Position numbers and translations under genes: made by a program
Part shown: positions 48,501-60,500 of the stretch, piece after piece
How positions within the stretch are numbered: position 1 is the stretch's first letter
Layout of the letters: each line of letters starts with the position of its first letter
Notes under the pieces: model-generated
Databases searched by the model: none
What the model saw: only the letters and a program-made list of their open reading frames with translations
Told to the model about the DNA's origin: nothing
Source of the DNA: Maniola hyperantus
Taxonomy: Eukaryota > Arthropoda > Insecta > Lepidoptera > Nymphalidae
Direction of reading: 5' to 3'
Length of the DNA: 64,000 nt
Assembly: GCF_902806685.2 (NCBI RefSeq)
Contig: NC_048554.1
Coordinates: 1,550,001 to 1,614,000 of the forward strand

Positions 48501-51500
48501 AAAAGATGAAAACATCATCCGTATAAAATGTCGCTATATATAACAAGTGAATTATGTAATTTAAATTGCATAATATAAACCGTGGGCTTAATAGATTAAG
48601 AATAAGATATCAGTATAACACATTTGTACATGAATTAGCTTAATGCGACGGAAAAAAAATTGTTATTAGGCTGACGTGGTTAACCCTTTGACAAAGTTAT
48701 GTTAATTATATTATAAGATCCAAAATAAAAAGTCCATAGGTGCATTTTTGGAAATGTGGCCTCCGTCCTTACCACCAGGCACCCAGGTGGTTAGGGTGAA
48801 ATTGCTTACGGTGGCGTGCGAAAAAGGAGGGTGAAATGAGGTCAAACAGCAGAGCACTCCCCATTAGAAAGGCTATAGAACACGCAAAAAGAGCATACGT
48901 CTCTACGGTGCTTCAGGGTTAAAGGATGCGGATCCGATTAAATGGAAAAAGTTGGTACTGGGGGGCCCCGGCCAAAAGGTGAGAGCAATACTCCATATTA
49001 TATAGTCGCACTTGCATTTTATAAATAAACTAGCTTACGCTCGCGACTTCGTCAGCGTGGACTATACATATTTCACCCCCATTGGAGTTGAATTTTCCAA
49101 AATCCTTTCTTAATGGATGACTACGTTATAATAACTATCTGCATGCCAAATTTCAGTCCGATCCGTCCGTTAGTTTGAGCTGTGGGTTGATAGATCAGTC
49201 AGTCAGTCAGTCAGTCAGCTTTTCATTTTATATATTTAGAAGATGTCAGATAAACTTTATCCAACAGATTAATTAGTCATTTTGACAGATTCTCAATACA
49301 AAAACTACCATAATGTCAAATTTATTCGCTAGATAAACTTTATCTGGAAAATCTGAACTTTAAACTATTATAACATTATTTTAAAGCACAATAAAATCAA
49401 GATATTTGGGGTCTTCTAGACACCACGTAAGCAACTGAAGAGTTTAACTAATTCCCAGTAATTAAATGATGGAGATTTTTAAGTATATAAAGCATCGTTC
49501 GTAAAATATTGTTGTCAATAGGACAAAAAATGTATTTTTTTACCGTCGTTTTGTTCATACTCGGAATATTATTGGTAGGTGGAACTTTATTTTAAATTAG
49601 TAGCTGTTTTTAGATTTAGGATTTTTAAAGATCTCGTTGGAATTTCTTAAAATCTCTTCTTAGGCGAGGTTTACGTTACAAAACGGACCTTTATGATAAA
49701 TCTCAAGTTCCTGACCCAGTGGGTTGAGCTATACGTTGAATCCTTCCGTAGACAAGGTCTACGTTACAGAGGGGACCTTTATAAGAAATCTTAAGTTTCT
49801 AGGCGCAGCCAGCAGATTGAGCTATACCTACGTCGGATCCTTTCTTAGTCGAGGTCTATGTTGCAGAGTATCAAGTTTCAGACACAGCGAAATGAGCTAC
49901 GATGAATCCTTTCTTAGTCAGAGTCTACGTTACAGTGAGGACCTGTATGAGAATTCTTAAGTTTCCAGACCCAGCGTTTTAAGCTGTATTTCAAATCTTT
50001 CCTAATGGATATCTACGTTACAGAGGGGACACGACCCATAAGATAAAAATCAAATTTCTAGACCCAGTGGTTTGAGGTGTACGTTGATATATCAGTCAGT
50101 CTTCCTTTTTAGGGTTCCGTACCTCAAAATCAAAAAGGGTAATTTCGTTGTCTGTCCGTCTGTCTGTCAAGAAAACCTATAGGGTACTTCCCGTTGTCCT
50201 AGAATCATGCAATTTGGCAGGTAGGTGGGTCTTATAGCACAAGTAAAGGAAAAAAACCAAAAACTGTGAATTTATGGTAACATCACACACAAAAAATGTG
50301 TTCATGAAAAAATAATTAGTATTTTTAACTTTCAAAGTATTAAGCAAGATTACTATACCAAATGGGGTATTGTGAAAGGGCTTTACCTGTAAATTCTACA
50401 ACAGTTTTTGATTTATCGTGCAAACTGTCAAAAAAATGCAACTGCGTTCAGTTGCATTTTCGGACGGATTCCTCGGTGCGCGAGTCTGACTCGCACTTGG
50501 CCGGTTTTTAGTTGTTTAGTTGACCCGCCCCGTCTTCGCATTTCACATTTTAGCAGCTTGTAGCAGCAATAGTTGTTCGCATAGAGCAAGGCGAATTGAG
50601 AGGACAACATAAGTGGACGATCACGGGTGATAAATTATTCTACAGTTTTAAAGGCATCCCATACGCAGCTTCACCAGTCGGGGAGTTGAGGTTTAAGGTA
50701 ACGATTGTTTAATAGTTATTTGTTATGCAAGGGTGCTAAGATGTTATTTTGTCCCGAGAGTTTGTATTGAATCCTGAGCGTAGCGAAGAATTCAAAGACT
50801 CGAGCGCAAATAAATTTGCACCCGTGCGAAAAACACAACTTTTCATCTCACTACAGCGAGGAAACGCTAGATGCTCGATACAAGAGGCGCCAGTACCGTG
50901 GAGGTTTCAATAAAAAGTTTCTATATTAATAGGGCACAACCACTAGTCAAGCAGTGAAGGAGGTTCTAATTCAAGAAGATTCTATTTACGAATAAAGTTT
51001 ATTTCGGGTGCGTTTAGAATTCAAATTTAAAATTCTTAATAATATAATTTTCGTAATTTAACGAACTTCATTATATTGTTTACTCAATAAAGATGAAACG
51101 GAGTAGCTAGGTATTATGTTTAATTTAATTAAATAAAAATAAATGTTCCTACTTGTCACTTAATACTTAGTAAATAATAATAAATAGTTAAGACAGTAAG
51201 GACGAACCGCGTTTCTGAACGTTTCATTATCACGTAGTATTTTTAATAGAAAGAAAAAGTAAGTAGATACGCAAGCATAGACGACAGTTCGTCACGTTCG
51301 AATTTCAACTCGTACTTTGCGCCCTAAGTAATATACAAAATTTTGGTGGCGATCCGCACAAGGTGACGCTCTTCGGGGAAAGCGCGGGCGCTATGTCCTG
51401 TATGTACCACGCACTGTCACCGATGTCGCGAGGACTCTTCCAGAGAATTATAGCGATGAGTGGAGAGGCATTAAATGATTACTCCAATGCATTTGAACCA

Positions 51501-54500
51501 CAGCGACGACCCTTTATACTCGCTAAAAGTCTAGGCTTCGAGTCTGCTAATACTACAGCAGTCTTAGAATTTCTCCTAAGTGTGCCCGCAACAGATTTGA
51601 TCCACAACCCCAATGCGAATACTGTTTTAGCGGTCGAGCAATATGCGACTTTCAAATTTTTATACAGCGTACCCGTCGTAGAGGAAGATTTTGGTCAAGA
51701 AAGATTTTTAACAGAACCCTATGAGGTCACGCTCAAGAAAGGACTGAGCGAAGTAGATATTTTAATGGGATTTACCTCAGAAGAGGGTGTGTTCTTTATT
51801 CCAGCGATTGAAACGACTCCTACTCTGGAATATCATGACAGATACCCTGAAGCTTACTAAAGCTTACCATTAAGCGTTTCACGCCACAGCACACCCAAGA
51901 GAAATTTAGAAATAGCAGATTCTATCAAAGAACACTACACAGGCTCGAAAACGCAGTCCTTGAACACGATTCCGCTATTCGTACCCCTCATTACGGATAG
52001 TTTTATCTATCTAATAATTAGATACGCCAATATTTTATCTGAGTACAGCTCTAAGAATAAAATATATCTCTACGAAAATGCGTTGATGTCTGAACGGAAT
52101 CAATACCGCAAATTAGGCAACAAGTACGGGTTTACCGGAATGTCACATTTTGATGACCTTCAGTATATCTTTCAATCATATTTATACCATTCGTCGGTGG
52201 ATAAGACTGCTCCTTCCTATGAAATGATACGAATGTGGTGCGCCATAGTGACGAACTTCATGATACATGGGTAAATATAGCTAGTTCAATTATTAAGAGA
52301 AATAAAATATCCCACCAGTCCAGCGATCTTGCTACTAGAAATATAAGGTTTGATATCAGATCAGTTTAATGAAAGTTCATTATATTAATTTAGTTAAGTT
52401 TAGTGCTTCTCAAGGCGCTTTAGCGGGGGCAGTAAGTAGGCCCAGCCAAAACCCCTTGCGAAGCACTAAACGATTTAGCATTCCGGCACGATGCCGCATA
52501 CAGACACTTATATGGGCAATTTTCAAGCGATTGTTGCTCGGCAACACGTATCAATCGATCTGGAGCAATAATTTCGCATAACATTGGTACAACAAATTTT
52601 CAGGTATTGCTGGACAAAGCTCAGCTGCAGCTCTTGCTGCTCAGTAAATTGCTTCATGTGTTCGTGACGTTATAATCGACTAAATTGCCTGGAAATGCGG
52701 GATTTCAATTGCCCGTGTAAGCGTACCTCAATAGGGGCATCGGTTTAATAAACTGTGATATATTTGCCATTTCATAGCGAGACCCACGCCTCGAGTTTAA
52801 ATTGGACTATACTGCGTATTGTACAAAAACAAATCTCAGCCGGGCATGTTTGTGTATTTAATCTATAGTCTATGACATGCACAAACCGCCATGTTGCAAG
52901 TTCAATCACTTTTATCAGAAGGAATGTGAAGGTATATGTTTGTACTGATCTAATACCTACAACATATTTCATTGTATAAAACGGGTACAATACCACGCTT
53001 GATTAGGCGATTTTTAACTGCCGATATTTCGAGTCAGTGGCATGAGAAGTGCTGAGATTGAGTGTGTATTTCTTCCTGTAACTCACGGAACGAAAGGTTG
53101 ATGTGAACGAACCAATGCGAAGCTAAATACTGCTTACTGCGCAGGTACAAGGAAAAGGTACCGAACTATGACAATGTAATGATTTTATTTTTATTTTTAT
53201 AGTAATCCAACACCCGATGAGTGGCTCGGTGTAACTTGGCCTCCGTACAACAGAGAGTCCAAACAATACTTGTACATCGGAGAAGAATTACAAGTCTACA
53301 GGAACCCAAGGCAGTCTACTGTTGATTTCTATGACACCATTTATCCAACAGTTTAAAATTTTGATATTAAAACCAGTATCAAACTTTGTTTGTATGGAGC
53401 ACACTCGGAAGCCACTTCATTTAGGGCAGAGATCTATAGAGACTTTTTTCAGACTTTACTTTGAGTTAAGAAGAGACAGATTTATGTCAGAGACATAGCT
53501 GCCTCGTTTTAACTGTGTCCGAAGTCAGAGCAAAGTCAAAGAATGCTCTATAGATCTCAGTCTAAAGGTCCGGGCTTTATTATGTGAGAGTACAAAAATA
53601 TTTAAATAAATGTTCAATTGTTCATGTTTCTTAATGTTTTCTTATTTGTTAGGATCATGTATGTTAATTAAAAACAAAAAAGGCACTAAGCAAAATAAGA
53701 GGAAGAAAGGCAAAATGGAACCCTTATTATCACTCTCGAATGTGATTGTCTGTCTGTTGCAGAGGTTTTTAATGAAATGTGTAACGTAAGTAGATTTTGT
53801 AAGATACTATAACCTCAAAAGCCTGTCTGCTGTGCCACCAATAAAACGTGCATTTGCAATAAAAATTATGATTATGATTACGAAAAGCGTTTAGAATCAA
53901 TTATTATTATTTATATTATTATAAAACATTTTTGATAGCTACTAGTTGCCTTTGCTTATTAGACCGGTAGTTCAGGCAATAAAGACGTCAAAGGAGGCTT
54001 TCACGACAAAACGTCAACGAAAGTTCTAATTTGGTAGATTTGGTGTCGAGAAATTATTCCAAGTTTGCGACCTTGAAAAATTTCCGCTCGCGGCGCCATA
54101 CTGTAAAAATTGTACCGAAAACGAGTTTTACGAGAATATCTTCTCTTCAACGCCACCTAGATTAAAAATAGATTTACAAAAATTATAGAGCATGTGATTT
54201 TGTAAGAAACATGTATGCGATGTAAAGCTCACATTTCCATGGTATACTGGCGCCGACTCTGTGGTCTTTCTCTGAACTAAATTTAGAGTACATTAGTAAG
54301 AGGATGCAAATACCCTAAAATTTAGTTGTGCTCAGAATCAGTACCACTGTGAGTCGAGTCGACATCGAGTCTGTATAAAGTGTGAAGATCTTGAATCGAC
54401 AACTCGTTGGCTTACCTTTACTGTGTTCATGTCTGTCGCCGTCCACAGGCGCGCCGGGCCCGCCGGCCGTGCCGTTTGTGTGTGAATGCGTGTGCGTGGT

Positions 54501-57500
54501 CGTGTTTGTGCTCGCGCTCGCGTTCGCGCTCGCCTGCGAGCTCGCGTTCGCTTGCGACTTCTCGCGAGCAGCCGTCTGTTGCGCTAAGTGCTTCTCTAAC
54601 TTTTCTAACTGCAAGAGAAAACATAATAATTTTACAAAATATTAACTTGACGTATTTTTATTGCAACTTAAAACGAACAAACTAGATGGCGCTATGCAAT
54701 CCTCAATCGCGCTAACAGAATTTTGCCTACGTCAAAATAGCTTAGTATAGTTATAGTCATGCCAAATTTCTGCCCGATCCGTCCAGTAGTTTGAGCTGTG
54801 CGTTGATAGATCAGTCAGTCAGTCAGTCACCTTTTCCTTTTATATATTTAGATTTTAAAGACTTCATTTTTTAATTTGTTCTACAAATATTCGAAATGGT
54901 AAATACACTGTGACCTAACTGCTGTACCACATTTAAAACGTGTATTCGCAATAAATAAATTATGATGATGATGATGAAAACGCATGATACCGTAGCCACC
55001 ATGTTAATTCCAACTGTGACGTCACATGGATTGAAACTGTAATGTATTTCACTAAGACAACAACAATGCTTACCAATCCGTGTGACGTCATGACAGTTCA
55101 TGATCCTTAAAAGATGGCGAGTAGCGTTTTCCCGGCGAAATTTGACATGCAAAACTGAAATGCATTTTTATTGCACTTTTCGATCGAATAAAATTTTTGT
55201 AATTTTTTGGTAGTTTATTATCACTTTAGGATCAAATTAGGACACTTTTCAAAAAAGGGGTATAGTCCCGCAAATCACTAATGCGCGTGGCCACCATTTT
55301 AGTTACGTCAGCATTAGACTGAAGTTTCGAGCTGACGGTATATTTTTACTCCGGCTGACGTCAAAATGACGTCATTTCGATGATAATGAGATATGGTTCC
55401 AGCGCCATAACAATTTGCGGGACTTATAAAATACGCAAGCAAGCTTATGCGACAAGGTCGTAAGTGTGCGGTATCCTCGCCCTCGGTTAGTTCACCTTAA
55501 CATGTATGGGGTGGTCGGGCACGCACACGCCGTTGTGGTCGCGCGCACAGCGGCGCCGCACCGACCCGTTCATGTGCCGCGATTCGCTTGACGCAGGACT
55601 GTACTCCCCGTCCTCCGTCGGTTTGTTTTCTTCTTTACTGCTCGTACCGTTCTGCAAATTAGTGAAAATAAATAAAGAATAGTATCTTCCAAATTAAAAA
55701 AACCGGCCAAGAGCGAGTCAGGCTCGCGCAACGAGGGTTCCGTACTACATATTTCGTATTTTTTTCGACACTTTGCACGATAATTCAAAAACTATGATGC
55801 ATAAAAAAAATTAAAAATCTGTTTTAGAATGCACAGGCGAAGATCTTTCATATGATACCCCACTTGATATAGTTATCTTAATAATATTAAAATATTATGA
55901 AAATACTAATTATTAGTTCATGACGACCATTAATTTTTTTTGTGTAATGTAACCGCAAATTCACGGTTTCCAGATTTTTCCCCTTATGTCTGCTATAAGA
56001 CCTACCTACCTGCTAAATTTCATGATTCTAGATCAACGGAAAGTACCCTGTAGGTTTCTTGACAGACAGACAGACAGACAACAAAGTGATCCTATAAGGG
56101 TTCCGTTTTTCCTTTTGAAGTATGGAACCCTAAAAACCCTGTGATAGCCTAGTGGTTAGGACTAGGATGACTAGGGGCTAGAACCCAGAGGTGTGCGCGG
56201 GGCTGACCTGGTCCGGCGCGGGCTCGGGCAGCGCGTCCCTCAGCAGCTGGAAGTAGAACTCGTTCTCGGCGCGCACCTGCCGCTGGCGCCGCAGCCTCAG
56301 CCGCTGACCCACGTACGCCTGCGACCATCATTACTTTTTAGTTATCACTGACTGACTGACTGACTGACTGACTGATCTATCAACGCACAGCTCAAACTAC
56401 TGGACCGATCGGGCTGAAATTTGGCATGCAGATAGCTATTGTGACGTAGGCATCCGCTAAGAAAGGAATTTTGAAAATTCAACTCCTAAGGGGGTGAAAT
56501 AGGGTTTTGAAATTTTGTAGTCCACGCGGACAAAGTCGGGAGCATAAGCTAGTTGTGATATAAATGAAAAATGATTTCATCGTCACGCGCCATTTTGAAC
56601 TCTATGTCAACTGGCATGCCAAAAGTACAGGTCACTTTTAAAATAAGGACTGATATGTATTAAGACACTTGTGTAATACTAAACTCAAACTCCAACTCAA
56701 ATTATTTATTCAGAACTAGCTGATGCTGCGACTTCGTACGCGTGGATTTAGGTTTTTAATAATCCCGTGGGAACTCTTTGATTTTACGGGATAAAAATTC
56801 TATGTCCTTCCCCGGGATGAAAGCTATCGCTGTACCAAATTTCGTCAAAATCGGTTGAACGGATGGGCCGTGAAAGGCTAGCAGACAGACAGACAGACAG
56901 ACAGACAGACACACTTTCGCATTTCTAATATTAAGTATGGATAGGTAAAATTTTACGCTTACTGATGGTCAAAATTTTAATTTGTAAGATCATATAGTAG
57001 TGATAATTAATATGTGCTTAAAACTAAAGCTACGAGGGTTCCAAACGCGCCCAGAGGGCCTAACATGCGCCCCGCGAGAAAATTTTGTCTACGCATTATC
57101 TCGTGTTTCTCCATACAAATAAGACGAGTATATAATAGAGCCTAGCAGGTCTACTAAAAACTGGACATATTTACGCGAGAGCGTCCCTCTACATGCTTTT
57201 GGCGCCTTCTTGACTCCTTACAAATTATTTATCTCTGTCCTTGTCCCGTTCCTTTCTCCCCTATATGGGACACACAGTGAGTGAGCCTGAGACAGGGAGA
57301 TGATGGTGGAAACACGTACCTTAACGCCGAAGCCGAGCGACAGCGCCGGGTAGCCCAGGCAGTGCGCGGCGAGCGGCCGCCACAGCTCCAGCGGGCCGGT
57401 ACGCGCCCGCAGCGCACCCTCCATGTATACCACCAGGCAGCATACCGCCACCGTCGGTAGACACACGCCCTTATCCGCAACTGCAGACAACATACTCGTT

Positions 57501-60500
57501 TAAGCAGTGTTAATTCATACAAGGACTCTACGCCATTGGCGCGAGTGGAAAATTCGATCCCAGCATTCCCAGCCCTTATTTCCAACTAGCTGATCCCGCG
57601 GCTTCGCCCGCGTGGATTTAGGTTTTTCAAAATCCCGTGGGATCACCAAGATTTAGGACTGCAATTCTTTGCAGTATCAGGGCTGACGAGTTGGGTCCTA
57701 GAGTTCAAAAAGTCTTTAATTGGTAAGTACCTTCAATATCAATTTATAACCGACAGTTTCTAAATCCCAAGACTAATGGGATGGTCAGGTTCCCTGCAGC
57801 ATCAGAATTGAGGAATTGGAATATAAATATTTTATGGGACAATGTGGCTAATTCCATTGTACACAATCTCTAAACTAAACTAAAATGTCACGCCTAAATC
57901 TATTGCTATCCCTTTCGTAATGTTGCTTGCGGAAAAGGATGGCACTAGATTTAGGCCTGTTAATTTAGTTAAGTTTATAGATTGTGTACAAGAGAATCGG
58001 CCCCAAAGTCACAGTTTCTCTATTAATTTAATAAAAATACGCAAATCAGTTCAGAAATCTCAGAGATTTCGGTGTACACAGGTAGAAAACACAACTCCTC
58101 CTTTTTTGAAAGTCAGTTAAAAAGTAGCCTATGTTACTCCTTGGTTAATCCTCTACTTGTCTGTGGAAGTCCCGTCAAAATTGGTTCATTGGTTCTCCCG
58201 TTCCGAAGATTAGCCCGTTCAAACGTACTGTTATAAATTTATGCTTAATATCTATTTAAGTAATCTGTAAAAAATTGAAATCCTATTGGCCTTATTTTCA
58301 GTCTGTTATTATGTAAAATTATATTGTATATATCGCTGTTGATTGCAAAAAACTAATAAAATAATCAGAAAAAAATAATCAGACACTTCAATTTTATTTA
58401 TTAGTATAGATAATCCTGGGATAGCCCAGGGATTTTGGATTCCTTATCCAGCCGCCATCCGTCACCCTTTTTATACCGTCAGTCCATCATGCCGGAGGGA
58501 ACCCCAGGCTGTGCTATTACTATTACTAGAATATTATTACTAGTACGTCATAATACAATCAAGCAACAAACTCTATGTAAACAGAGTAATACTCACATGT
58601 GTACCACACGTACTGCACCCACACATAGGTACTGGCAGCGAAGAATATGTACTGCAGTGGTATAAAGAAGAAACATATCAGGTCGGACATCAACGCCAGG
58701 CATATGAAGAATACTGAGAATGCCTGTAACAAACATAATATAAAGTGCTTTAAATTCTTCTTTTACATTCATATAGTGGTTCTTTAGACTTATTAGCTTA
58801 CTAGCTGATGCCCACGACTTCGTACGCGTGGATTTAGGTTTTTAAAAATCCCTTAGGAACTCTTTCATTTTCCGGGATAAAAAGTAGCCTATGTCACTCT
58901 CTAGGTCTTAAACTATACCCATGCAAAAAAATCACGTCAATCCGTTGCACCGTTGCGACGTGATTGAAGGACAAACCAACAAACAAACACACTTTCGCAT
59001 TTATAATAAGGGTGCTGAATACTGATACTCGCGACTATGTGGACTACTCAAATTTTATTCCTTTAGAGGTTGAATTTTCAAAAATCCTTTCTTAGCAGAT
59101 GTCCACATTATAATAGCTATCTGCATGCCAAATTTCAGCCTGATCCGTTCAGTAGTTTGAGTTGTGCGTTGATAGATCAGTTAGTAGGAAATAAATAATA
59201 TATTAGCTAAGTCTCATCACAGATTGCACTGTACATCATCAACTACAGCTGTTAGAAAGTGTTATTTCTTGTACGATGGTACAAAACCCTTCGTGTGCAA
59301 GTCCAACTTGCACTTGACCGGTTTTTTAAAAACCTAAATCCCCCTAGACAACATTGGGGTATGGTTTACTATTTTATTAGTATTAATTCTTACAAATATA
59401 AATATATAGTAATATATAATATAAGTTAGTATAGTATAAGTATAAGTATAATATAAGTTGTAAATACTTACAATTCCATGATATTTAAATGAATCATAAA
59501 TTGATCTCAACATCATCCAAAATGGCCACAGGAATTCGAATCTGAACTCCAACATGTGGTCCGCTAGCACGACCGTCACCCACAGCATTACGAATTTCAG
59601 GTACAGGAGAGAACTGCAAAAATTACGAATTTCAGGCACAACACAGAACTGTAAATTTTACGAATTTCAGGTACAACATAGAACTGTACAAAAAATTAAG
59701 AACTTCAGGTAAAACACATAGATTAAGTGCCTGAGAGGGCCAAACCTTCATTATATTATAAAAGCTGAAAGTTTTTCTGTGTATTGTCCCCAACACAGGG
59801 AGGAACGATCCGCAACTATGAAGTTGGGATCATGGTGGCTTTGGCAGATAACAGATAACAAAGGTGTAAAAATCTTGTCAAACTATAAAGTGTTATTTTT
59901 GTATATTTTCTTTGGAATAGTATTAGGAATCACATCATACATTGCCAGACATTTAGGGTTGTGGCAATCCTCTGCTAGACACCCATAAACTTTAATAAAT
60001 TGTTAAAGTTTAAAGGTTGCTACAATACTAAGCTAGTAGACTGACAGACAGACACTATTTCACATTCATAATATTAAATATGGAAAAAGGAAAAGGTGAC
60101 TGACTGACTGACTGACTGACTGACTGAATGACTGACTGACTGACTGACTGATCTATCAACGCACAGCTCAAACTACTGGACGGATCGGGCTGAAATTTGG
60201 CATGCAGATAGCTATTATGACGTAGGCATCCGCTAAGAAAGGATTTTTGAAAATTCAACTCCTAAGGGGGTGAAATAGGGTTTTGAAATTTTGTAGTCCA
60301 CGCGGACGAAGTCGCGAGCATAAGCTAGTATTAAATATGGATTCTTTTTCGGTTTAGGTTTTTTTAAATGTGTGTCCGCTTTTTGTCCTACAACATGATT
60401 ATCTAAGTTTCGGTTTAGGTATATAATTAAAAAGCATTTTCCACCATAGTTTTTAAGTCTTTCAAGTTTTAATAGATCTAAAAATAAAATTATACCTAAC

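Larger units (their letters stand above)
49530..53356 (+). pseudogene. Broken carboxylesterase, cluster copy 4
   Basis: Exon 1 (49530-49574, MYFFTVVLFILGILL), exon 2 (50554-50697) and exon 4 (53203-53356) are intact. Exon 3 survives only from 51330 to 52270: the first 126 codons, including the oxyanion hole, are absent and replaced by unrelated AT-rich DNA. At 51858 a 6-bp local insertion creates an in-frame TAA; downstream the frame is still open to the exon end. S (GESAG) and H (GMSHFDD) remain. Exon 3 is about 96 percent identical to gene 3 by eye, yet exon 2 is much more different. With no way to splice exon 2 in frame onto the rest, it is a pseudogene. No protein product is proposed. Confidence 0.9.

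Noticed and set aside
60095..60152. CRISPR-like regular short repeats
   Set aside because: It is a simple GACT microsatellite in a SINE tail, without spacers.
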